NCBI GenBank assembly: GCA_019237515.1
Contig: JAFAGX010000402.1
Span: forward strand, 1 to 12,206
DNA: 12,206 bases
Direction of reading: 5' to 3'
From: Acidobacteriaceae bacterium
Lineage (GTDB): Bacteria; Acidobacteriota; Terriglobia; Terriglobales; SbA1
In this document: positions 6,175 to 12,206 of the stretch, piece after piece
Numbering within the stretch: position 1 is the stretch's first letter
How the letters are laid out: each line of letters begins with the position of its first letter
Program-made: the position numbers and the translations under genes
Notes under the pieces: generated by a model
What the model was told of the DNA's origin: nothing
Databases searched by the model: none
What the model saw: only the letters and a program-made list of their open reading frames with translations

Positions 6175-8934
6175 ATGGCAGCCACAAAGTCAGCCAGCAA
6201 AATGAGTAAGCCACCGGTCCAGGACCGCGCGCACGATGTTTTCCGTTCTGAATACCATCCTTTGAACGCGATGTTTGCTCCCCGAACAGTGGCCGTAATC
6301 GGAGCCAGTGAGCGGCAGGGTGGCGTGGGTCGGGCCGTGGTTTGGAGCCTGGTCAGCAGCCCCTTCGGGGGCACAGTTTATCCGGTCAGCGACAAGCATT
6401 CCAGCGTGCTTGGGATCAAAGCCTACTCTCAGATCGCAGCGATCCCAGAGCGCGTAGATTTAGCCGTCATCGTCACGCCCGCAGCTACGGTTCCCGCAAT
6501 CGTTGGCGAATGTGTTGAAGCTGGCGTGCGCGCCATCATCGTGATCTCTGCCGGATTCAAAGAGCGCGGGGCGCAAGGAGAGGCGCTCGAAAAGCAAATC
6601 ATGGAACGGCTTTCCGGCACGGGAATCCGCCTGCTCGGACCAAATTGCCTCGGAATCATGAATCCGATCAGCGGTCTCAATGCAACCTTTGCGCCGAATA
6701 TGGCGCGGCCCGGCAATGTTGCTTTCATCAGCCAAAGTGGCGCGCTTTGCACCGCCGTGCTCGACTGGTGCCAGAAGGAAATGGTCGGCTTCAGTGCATT
6801 CGTGTCCGTCGGCTCGATGCTCGATGTGGGATGGGGCGACTTGATCGACTATTTGGGCAATGATCCCCGAACCCACAGCATCGTGATGTACATGGAATCC
6901 ATAGGGGACGCGCGCAAATTTCTCTCCGCCGCCCGCGAGGTTACGCTAAGCAAGCCCGTCATCGTGATCAAAGCGGGTCGAACCCAGGCCGCAGCGCATG
7001 CTGCCGCATCACACACGGGATCGCTGACGGGAAGCGATGAAGTTCTCGAAGCCGCATTCCGGCGATGTGGCGTGTTGCGCGTGAATACCATCGGAGATCT
7101 GTTTTATATGGCTGAGGTGCTCGCGAAGCAGCCACGGCCGCGCGGTCCGCGCTTGGCTGTCGTCACTAATGCTGGAGGTCCCGGAGTACTGGCCGCGGAT
7201 TCCGTGATTACCAACGGCGGTCAACTTGCGGAGCTCTCCGAAAAATCCATGCAACAGCTCAATGAGTTCTTGCCAGGGCACTGGAGCCACAACAATCCGG
7301 TCGACATTCTGGGCGATGCCCTCCCGGACAAATACGCAAAAGTCATCGATATTGTCGTGAACGATTCAAATGTAGATGGTTTGCTCGCGATCCTTTGTCC
7401 ACAAGGTATGTCTGAGCCGACGCAAACTGCGGATCGCTTGAAAGCCTACGCGCAAAGCACCGGCAAGCCCGTCATCGCGAGCTGGATGGGCGGCCCGGAA
7501 ATGTCCGCAGGAATCGACATCCTGCACAAAGCCGGAATTCCCACCTATCCGTTTCCTGATACCGCCGCAAAAATCTTTTGCTACATGTGGCGCTATAGCT
7601 ACAATCTGCGCGGCCTTTATGAAACACCCGTGCTACGTGAGGGTTCAGACTCAGGACCTGACCGCGCCCGCGCCGAACACCTCATTCAGCGCGCGAGACA
7701 GGCCGGACGCACAATTCTCACGGAAGTTGAATCAAAAGAAATTCTCGCAAGCTATGGAATTCCGACGGTCGAAACGCTGATCGCAATAAATGCAGATGAA
7801 GCTATCGAGCATGCCAGCGCAATCGGCTATCCGGTTGTCCTGAAGTTATTCTCCGAAACGATCACCCACAAGACCGACGTCGGCGGGGTGCAACTCAATC
7901 TGCAAGATGCAGACGCCGTTCGCGGCGCGTATCAGCGAATCAAATCCTCTGTCCAGGAGAAAGCAGGCGCTGAGCACTTCCTCGGAGTTACCGTCCAGCC
8001 CATGATCAAACTCGAGGGCTACGAGCTCATCCTGGGCAGCAGTATCGATCCACAGTTCGGTCCGGTATTGTTGTTTGGAGCGGGCGGTCAACTGGTTGAA
8101 ATATTCAAAGATCATGCGCTCGCTCTGCCGCCCCTGAATACCACTCTCGCGCGCCGTATGCTTGAACAAACAAAAGTTTTCGAGGCTCTGCAAGGAGTGC
8201 GCGGCAGAAAAGCCATCGATGTACAGTCTTTAGAGGTGCTGCTGGTTCGCTTCAGCCAACTAATTGTCGAGCAGCCATGGATCAAGGAAATCGATATCAA
8301 CCCGCTGCTCGCCTCTCCGGATCGGCTCCTCGCGCTCGATGCGCGCGTTGTTGTGCACGGTGCAAATGTTCAAGCGGGCGAGTTGCCACGGCTGGCGATT
8401 CGTCCTTATCCGTCTCAATACTCCCGGCCATGGAAGATGAGAAACGGCGAAGCCGTTACCATCCGCCCTATTCGTCCGGAAGACGAGCCCATGCTCATCC
8501 GCCTTCATGAAGCACTCTCTGAACGAAGTGTTTATCTCCGTTATTTTCAGCCGCTGAAACTCAGCCACCGCACCGCCCATGAGCGCCTTACACGGATCTG
8601 CTTCATTGACTACGACCGTGAGTTGGCGCTGGTAGTCGAGCACAAGACAAAAGATGGCATTCCGGAAATCATCGCGATTGGCCGCCTGAGCAAACTGCGC
8701 GGAAGAAATGAGGCCGAACTTGCAGTCCTGGTCGATGATCGCCATCAGCACCTTGGAATGGGCACCGAACTTTACCGCCGTCTGATTCAAATTGCTGGCG
8801 ACGAAAAACTTGAACGCGTGGTGTCGATTATTCTTTCCGAGAACCAGGACATGCTGCGCATCTGCGAAGGGCTCGGATTCCAACTCCATAGCGATATGGA
8901 AGACGGGACCATCCGCGCAGAACTACGGCTGTAA
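6175..8934 (+). CDS. ADP-forming acyl-CoA synthetase (alpha+beta) fused to GNAT acetyltransferase, Pat/PatZ-like
   Basis: A 919-residue three-part protein. Residues about 30-480 are the acyl-CoA synthetase alpha unit: CoA-binding fold [15 protein letters not shown] (39-53), [11 protein letters not shown] (154-164), FISQSGAL (184-191), and [10 protein letters not shown] (279-288) with the presumed phospho-acceptor His280. Residues about 505-730 are the ATP-grasp beta unit, with [11 protein letters not shown] (564-574) carrying the second phosphotransfer His565, and EIDINPLL (705-712). Residues about 755-919 are a GNAT domain with the acetyl-CoA loop QHLGMG (858-863) and Glu848 as a likely general base. 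The family either makes acetate plus ATP from acetyl-CoA and ADP or, as Pat/PatZ, acetylates lysines of metabolic enzymes such as acetyl-CoA synthetase. With both histidines present, ligase activity is plausible in addition to acetylation. The gene stands alone. A cytosolic location is expected, as there is no signal peptide. Confidence 0.93.
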   Translation: MAATKSASKMSKPPVQDRAHDVFRSEYHPLNAMFAPRTVAVIGASERQGGVGRAVVWSLVSSPFGGTVYPVSDKHSSVLGIKAYSQIAAIPERVDLAVIVTPAATVPAIVGECVEAGVRAIIVISAGFKERGAQGEALEKQIMERLSGTGIRLLGPNCLGIMNPISGLNATFAPNMARPGNVAFISQSGALCTAVLDWCQKEMVGFSAFVSVGSMLDVGWGDLIDYLGNDPRTHSIVMYMESIGDARKFLSAAREVTLSKPVIVIKAGRTQAAAHAAASHTGSLTGSDEVLEAAFRRCGVLRVNTIGDLFYMAEVLAKQPRPRGPRLAVVTNAGGPGVLAADSVITNGGQLAELSEKSMQQLNEFLPGHWSHNNPVDILGDALPDKYAKVIDIVVNDSNVDGLLAILCPQGMSEPTQTADRLKAYAQSTGKPVIASWMGGPEMSAGIDILHKAGIPTYPFPDTAAKIFCYMWRYSYNLRGLYETPVLREGSDSGPDRARAEHLIQRARQAGRTILTEVESKEILASYGIPTVETLIAINADEAIEHASAIGYPVVLKLFSETITHKTDVGGVQLNLQDADAVRGAYQRIKSSVQEKAGAEHFLGVTVQPMIKLEGYELILGSSIDPQFGPVLLFGAGGQLVEIFKDHALALPPLNTTLARRMLEQTKVFEALQGVRGRKAIDVQSLEVLLVRFSQLIVEQPWIKEIDINPLLASPDRLLALDARVVVHGANVQAGELPRLAIRPYPSQYSRPWKMRNGEAVTIRPIRPEDEPMLIRLHEALSERSVYLRYFQPLKLSHRTAHERLTRICFIDYDRELALVVEHKTKDGIPEIIAIGRLSKLRGRNEAELAVLVDDRHQHLGMGTELYRRLIQIAGDEKLERVVSIILSENQDMLRICEGLGFQLHSDMEDGTIRAELRL

Positions 8935-8983
8935 GCAGCAAGTCTCTTTCGCGCTTTTCGTAGTTGATACGTGTACCGGGCGA

Positions 8984-11167
8984 TCAGGCGGAGGTCTTCG
9001 CCTCGGGTAATCCGCCAGGCACCATGGGCAGCGATCGCGGCCGGATTCCTGTCCCGGCGAAGATCGCATTACTGATCGCCGGAGCCAGCGCCATGATCGG
9101 GGTTTCTCCCGCGCCGGCAGGGGCGATATCTTTGCGATCGAGAATGTCGACGTCGATCTTTGGCATGTCGCTGAAGCGCGGAACGCGGTATTCGGCAAGA
9201 TGCGGGTTCAGAAGTTTTCCGTTATCAAAATGAATGGCTTCGAATAGCGCTCCACCCAGGCCCATCATGATCGCGCCAGCAATCTGATTCTGTAATCCGT
9301 TGGGATTCACAACCGCGCCACATTCAAATGCCTCAGCCACGTGCTTGACCTGAACGTCGCGGCCGCTGATTTGCACCTCAACGCAGGTGGCCACGTAGCT
9401 GCCCTTTTCAAACCCGAGCGCAAGGCCAAAACCTCGCGTCGGCGAGTTCTTCTGCTCACCCCATCCAAATGTTTTCGCAGCCGCTTGCAAAACTGCACGA
9501 GCCCGCAGATCAGTCAAATTCTTCATACGAAATTCAAATGGCTCGATGTTCAGAAGATGTGCCAATTCATCCATGTGAACTTCGCGGGCGAAATGGTTCG
9601 CGGGTGCCGCAAGTCCGCGATACGATCCCTGCCGCAACGGTGGATCAGTGGGATGAAATTCAATGTGCTGATTGGCGAACGCATATACAGGGCGCAGTCC
9701 GGCCGGCCCGGAATTGTAGTTGTGAAACTCCCACGCCACGACCGTCCCGTCTTTGCTCACGCCGCTCTTTACATCAATGACTCCGGACGGCCGAAAATAC
9801 GCCCACGTAAATTCTTCTTCGCGCGTCCATACCAGCTTTACGGGTTTCCCGGCAGCTTTGGCCAGCCGCGCCGCTTCGATCGCGGCTTCGCCAGTATGCT
9901 TGCCGCCATAAGCCGCGCCGGTATCCGGCATCATGACTCGAACTTTATCTTTGGGAATTCGGAAGGTTTCTGCCAACTCATCCCGCACCGCGAATGGACG
10001 CTGCGTGCCCGTCCATACCGTCAATTTCCCCCCTTCCCATTGCGCCACTGCGGCTCGCGGCTCTAACGGGACATGCTGGACATAAGAAATGGTGTATGTC
10101 TGGGTCAGCGTTTTTTCTGCCGAAGAGAATCCCTGTTCGATGGATCCAGCTGTGAACCGCGGCGGGCCTCCGGGATTGTCGGTCTCTGTTGTTGCCGGTT
10201 TTCGGACATCCTGAAAAAGTGTGGCTTCGGAAGTCTGCTGTGGTGCAGTCCACTCGGCGCGCACGGCTTTTGCCGCTTTGAGGGCGGTCGTCGTGTCGGG
10301 TGCCGTGACACCCACGAAGTTTCCATCGCGGACGACTGTGACACCCGGGATCTTTTCCGCTTCGCTGGTATCGACTGATTTCAAAGTCGCCCGAAACGCC
10401 GAAGGTCGCACGACCTTGCCGTAGATCATTCCAGGTAGCGAAAGATCAGAAGTGTACTTATGTTTGCCAGTGATGAACGCGCGTCCATCCACCTTCGGAA
10501 CGGACGTTCCGGCAATTCGCCACTGAGTCGGCGGCTGCAGTTCGGGATCGTCGCCGATCACCTGAACGAGTTGTTGGCCTTTTGTCAGCTCGCCATACGA
10601 GATGGACTGCTTCGAATGCGAATCCGTGATTGTGCCATTCTGCGCAATAAGGGACGCCGGATCCGCATTCCACTTTTTTGCAGCAAGATTGATTAAATTT
10701 TTCCGAGCCGCCGCCGAAACCATCCGCAACTGTGGGCCCATCGTCGGCGTGGTTCGGCTGCCGAACGTGCCCATGTCATAAGGCGTCAGTGCCGTGTCAC
10801 CCATTACGAGTTGGATGGAATCGAGTGGAGCGCGCAGCTCCTCGGCAACTTGTTGCGTCAGCGACGTGCGGATGTTCTGCCCGACTTCTACTTTTCCGGT
10901 GTAAACCGTGACCTTGCCGTCCTCAGCAATATGCAACCACGCAGAAATATTCTGCGGAAGGTCTTCGTCATCCCCATTGCGCCGCCGCGCTCCTGATTCT
11001 TGCGCCAACACCGGACCGGCGCACGCGCAGACCAGCATGCCTCCGCCAAGCAGCTTAAAGAAATCCCGCCGACGCAGCTCAAAGCCGTAACTAAATCGCG
11101 GCACAGATTCGTGCTGCTCTTGCTCAGAGATCAGTTCGCGGTTTTGTTCGTCAATCAGAGTGCTCAT
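8984..11167 (-). CDS. Tat-exported molybdopterin subunit, xanthine dehydrogenase family (IorB-like)
   Basis: I start at ATG 11167, which overlaps the upstream TGA as ATGA, giving 727 residues. A longer reading to 11338 would run inside the [2Fe-2S] gene. The N-terminus carries a twin-arginine signal, LRRRDFFKLLGGGMLVCACAG (about 31-51), with a likely cut near VLAQ (53-56). The enzyme should thus fold with its Mo cofactor in the cytoplasm and act in the periplasm. Mo-hydroxylase features include GTFGSRTTPTMGPQLR (133-148), GAAYGGKHTGEA (417-428), GSYRGLAAPANHF (514-526) and near the end GAGETP (685-690), whose Glu688 matches the catalytic Glu of xanthine oxidoreductases. The single-chain layout with the N-terminal GSR region resembles isoquinoline 1-oxidoreductase beta (IorB). 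Substrate is unknown: N-heterocycle or aldehyde. No FAD subunit is nearby, so electrons probably pass to a cytochrome or quinone. Confidence 0.92.
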   Translation of the reverse strand: MSTLIDEQNRELISEQEQHESVPRFSYGFELRRRDFFKLLGGGMLVCACAGPVLAQESGARRRNGDDEDLPQNISAWLHIAEDGKVTVYTGKVEVGQNIRTSLTQQVAEELRAPLDSIQLVMGDTALTPYDMGTFGSRTTPTMGPQLRMVSAAARKNLINLAAKKWNADPASLIAQNGTITDSHSKQSISYGELTKGQQLVQVIGDDPELQPPTQWRIAGTSVPKVDGRAFITGKHKYTSDLSLPGMIYGKVVRPSAFRATLKSVDTSEAEKIPGVTVVRDGNFVGVTAPDTTTALKAAKAVRAEWTAPQQTSEATLFQDVRKPATTETDNPGGPPRFTAGSIEQGFSSAEKTLTQTYTISYVQHVPLEPRAAVAQWEGGKLTVWTGTQRPFAVRDELAETFRIPKDKVRVMMPDTGAAYGGKHTGEAAIEAARLAKAAGKPVKLVWTREEEFTWAYFRPSGVIDVKSGVSKDGTVVAWEFHNYNSGPAGLRPVYAFANQHIEFHPTDPPLRQGSYRGLAAPANHFAREVHMDELAHLLNIEPFEFRMKNLTDLRARAVLQAAAKTFGWGEQKNSPTRGFGLALGFEKGSYVATCVEVQISGRDVQVKHVAEAFECGAVVNPNGLQNQIAGAIMMGLGGALFEAIHFDNGKLLNPHLAEYRVPRFSDMPKIDVDILDRKDIAPAGAGETPIMALAPAISNAIFAGTGIRPRSLPMVPGGLPEAKTSA

Positions 11168-11628
11168 ATCTTCTTCGCCGAAGCCGCTTGCCGCACCGCT
11201 TCCATGATTCGCGGATGCGTTCCGCAGCGGCAGACGTTCCCATCCATCGCGCTGATAATCTGCTCGTCGCTGGGTTGCGGATTCTTGTTCAGAAATCCGA
11301 CCGCAGCCATGATCATGCCCGATGTGCAATACGCGCACTGAAATGCCTCCGCTTTCAAAAATGCTTCCTGCACGGGATGGAGCTTGCCGTTCTGTTCAAG
11401 CCCTTCGATGGTGATGATTTTCTTGCCAGCGACTACGCTCAATGGTGCCTGGCATGACCGCGCGGGCTTGCCGTCGAGCAGCACCGTGCATGCCCCGCAC
11501 ATGCCTTCACCGCAGCCGTATTTGGTTCCAGTTAAGCCCAGGTGGTCGCGGAGTACGTAGAGGAGCTTGGTATCGGCAGGAACGTCGACCTGGTGCTCAG
11601 ATCCGTTGATCAGCAGGGTTAGAGGCAT
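11164..11628 (-). CDS. [2Fe-2S] subunit of molybdenum hydroxylase (IorA-like)
   Basis: This 154-residue electron-transfer subunit has the two-cluster layout of the family. A plant-ferredoxin-type site is formed by Cys39, Cys44, Cys47 and Cys59 (YGCGEGMCGACTV ... RSC). A helical-bundle site is formed by Cys98, Cys101, Cys133 and Cys135 (CAYCTSGM ... NVCRCGTHPRI). It takes electrons from the Mo centre of its partner and passes them on through two [2Fe-2S] clusters. Its TGA overlaps the partner's ATG by 4 bp, so the two are translationally coupled and likely made in equal amounts. It has no signal peptide of its own. As for relatives, it would be carried out of the cell with the Tat-tagged large subunit. 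No Shine-Dalgarno sequence is visible upstream. Confidence 0.95.
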   Translation of the reverse strand: MPLTLLINGSEHQVDVPADTKLLYVLRDHLGLTGTKYGCGEGMCGACTVLLDGKPARSCQAPLSVVAGKKIITIEGLEQNGKLHPVQEAFLKAEAFQCAYCTSGMIMAAVGFLNKNPQPSDEQIISAMDGNVCRCGTHPRIMEAVRQAASAKKI

Positions 11629-11645
11629 GAGAAGTGTGTCTTGAA

Positions 11646-11651
11646 ATTATA
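11646..11651 (-). promoter_or_regulatory. Perfect -10 hexamer upstream of the [2Fe-2S]/Mo operon
   Basis: On the minus strand TATAAT ends 17 nt before the ATG at 11628, in the context GGAGATATAATTTC. The transcript would have a leader of about 10 nt. The bases 16-18 nt upstream (GCCTCC region) do not resemble TTGACA, so another sigma factor or an activator might be needed. Confidence 0.4.
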
Positions 11652-11709
11652 TCTCCGTCCGAACCGGAGGAGGCTGGCCTAATCTTTTCCCACTTTGAAT
11701 TCTGGGGTT

Positions 11710-11752
11710 GCCCCACCCTTGTCGCTCCTGGTTTTGGAGCGACAGGGTGGGC
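11710..11752. repeat. REP-like palindrome adjacent to RAYT gene
   Basis: GCCCCACCCTTGTCGCTCC (11710-11728) pairs with GGAGCGACAGGGTGGGC (11736-11752) across a TGGTTTT loop. The stem has 17 base pairs, with one extra C and one extra T bulged on the left arm. A stem with small bulges, flanked 5' by GGGGTTG and set 14 bp before a RAYT start, is the classic arrangement of REP elements, the substrates of these transposases. GGGG at 11704-11707 can alternatively pair with CCCC at 11711-11714. A second copy beyond the window is expected but cannot be seen; I found no other copy in this window. Confidence 0.75.
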
Positions 11753-11766
11753 ATACACTGTGGTCA

Positions 11767-12206
11767 ATGCCGCCAAAGCCGAAACGCTACCAACACCAGC
11801 GCAGCCTCCACTTCATCACGTTTAGTTGTTATCAACGGATGAAGCTCTTGGATTCGGTACCCGCGCGAGAGACATTCGAGCGCGAATTAGAGCTTGTTCG
11901 ACGTTGGTATGGCTTCTACATCAACGGCTATGTGGTCATGCCCGAACATGTGCACCTTCTGATCAGCGAACCGGAGCGCGGGGAGCTCTCTGTAGTGATT
12001 CAGATGCTCAAACAGATCACATCGCACGAACTGAAGACGCCGGATCAGCGGCGCTTCTGGCAAGTTCGCTATTACGGTTTTCCGGTGTGGGGCGAAAAGA
12101 AGCGGATTGAAAAGCTGCGCTACATTCATCGCAATCCGGTGCAGCGCGGGCTCGTGGCACGGCCGGAGGATTGGGAGTGGAGCAGTTTCCGTCAGTGGGC
12201 GATGGG
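11767..12206 (+). CDS. REP-associated tyrosine transposase (RAYT, Y1 transposase family), 3' end beyond window
   Basis: From ATG 11767 the frame stays open to the window end, giving 146 residues of a family usually about 150-230 long. It belongs to the HUH single-strand nuclease/Y1 transposase family (IS200/IS605 related). The HUH metal site is EHVHLL with His61 and His63 in VVMPEHVHLLISEP (56-69). The nucleophile is the Tyr of RYIHRNPVQRGLV (118-130), Tyr119. The downstream DWEWSSFRQW (135-144) is the usual end of the core. Such proteins nick and join single-stranded DNA at REP sequences and are normally single-copy, domesticated genes rather than self-moving elements. The palindrome immediately upstream supports this. 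The longest ATG in the track-independent frame begins MPPKPKRYQHQRSLHFITFSC, whose FITFSCYQR is family-typical. It is divergent from the [2Fe-2S] gene; no ribosome binding site is seen. Confidence 0.92.
   Translation, partial: MPPKPKRYQHQRSLHFITFSCYQRMKLLDSVPARETFERELELVRRWYGFYINGYVVMPEHVHLLISEPERGELSVVIQMLKQITSHELKTPDQRRFWQVRYYGFPVWGEKKRIEKLRYIHRNPVQRGLVARPEDWEWSSFRQWAM

Noticed and set aside
8260..8889. 209-codon minus-strand ORF
   Set aside because: Antisense shadow of the beta and GNAT parts of the acyl-CoA synthetase fusion, with no recognisable domain.
8935..8983. Terminator between the convergent synthetase and Mo subunit genes
   Set aside because: I looked for a stem with a T tract in this 49-bp gap and found none that is convincing.
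9341..10066. 241-codon plus-strand ORF
   Set aside because: It lies wholly inside the molybdopterin subunit gene on the opposite strand; GC-rich codon use leaves the mirror frame open. It shows no motifs.
11168..11338. 57-residue N-terminal extension of the molybdopterin subunit
   Set aside because: It overlaps the [2Fe-2S] gene in another frame and would bury the Tat signal. The ATGA overlap at 11164-11167 gives a natural start.
1..12206. CRISPR array, tRNA, rRNA, prophage or defence system
   Set aside because: No spaced direct repeats, no cloverleaf or rRNA sequence, and no phage or defence genes were seen on either strand.

Overview
The window looks like ordinary chromosome from a moderately GC-rich, Gram-negative-type soil bacterium. 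The best guess is Acidobacteriota (Terriglobia/Acidobacteriaceae-like). That guess rests on overall gene style: the nadD-rsfS pair, a DUF4118-type hybrid histidine kinase, an acyl-CoA synthetase/GNAT fusion, an IorAB-like molybdenum hydroxylase, and a RAYT transposase beside a CCCACCC-type palindrome. No 16S or other marker is present, so it remains an inference.

Layout. Positions 1-2026 hold a leftward cluster, nadD (NAD biosynthesis) > rsfS (ribosomal silencing factor) > a class I SAM methyltransferase that runs off the left edge. A divergent intergenic region (2027-2251) with an AT-rich dyad separates it from a rightward gene for a membrane-anchored PAS hybrid histidine kinase with a receiver domain and a C-terminal PilZ domain (2252-4507). 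The PilZ part is preceded by an internal ribosome binding site and ATG. Next comes a rightward coiled-coil/C4 zinc-ribbon protein with an unusual C-terminal extension (4603-5724). It converges on a 55-residue single-pass membrane protein on the minus strand (5752-5919), which has a strong Shine-Dalgarno sequence.

A large rightward gene (6175-8934) encodes an ADP-forming acyl-CoA synthetase fused to a GNAT acetyltransferase, the Pat/PatZ architecture, with both presumed phosphotransfer histidines present. It converges on a leftward two-gene operon (11628-8984). That operon encodes a [2Fe-2S] subunit and a Tat-exported molybdopterin subunit of a xanthine-dehydrogenase-family enzyme with an ATGA overlap and no FAD subunit. 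The right edge (11710-12206) carries a REP-like palindrome 14 bp upstream of a RAYT (REP-associated tyrosine transposase) that is cut by the window end.

How they work together. Most loci are independent housekeeping or signalling units. Real functional couplings are nadD-rsfS(-methyltransferase), the [2Fe-2S]/Mo subunit pair, and the REP-RAYT pair. I see no CRISPR array, rRNA, tRNA, phage or defence island. The less routine items are the REP/RAYT unit, the kinase-PilZ fusion with a possible second start, the unannotated small membrane protein, and the zinc-ribbon C-terminal extension.
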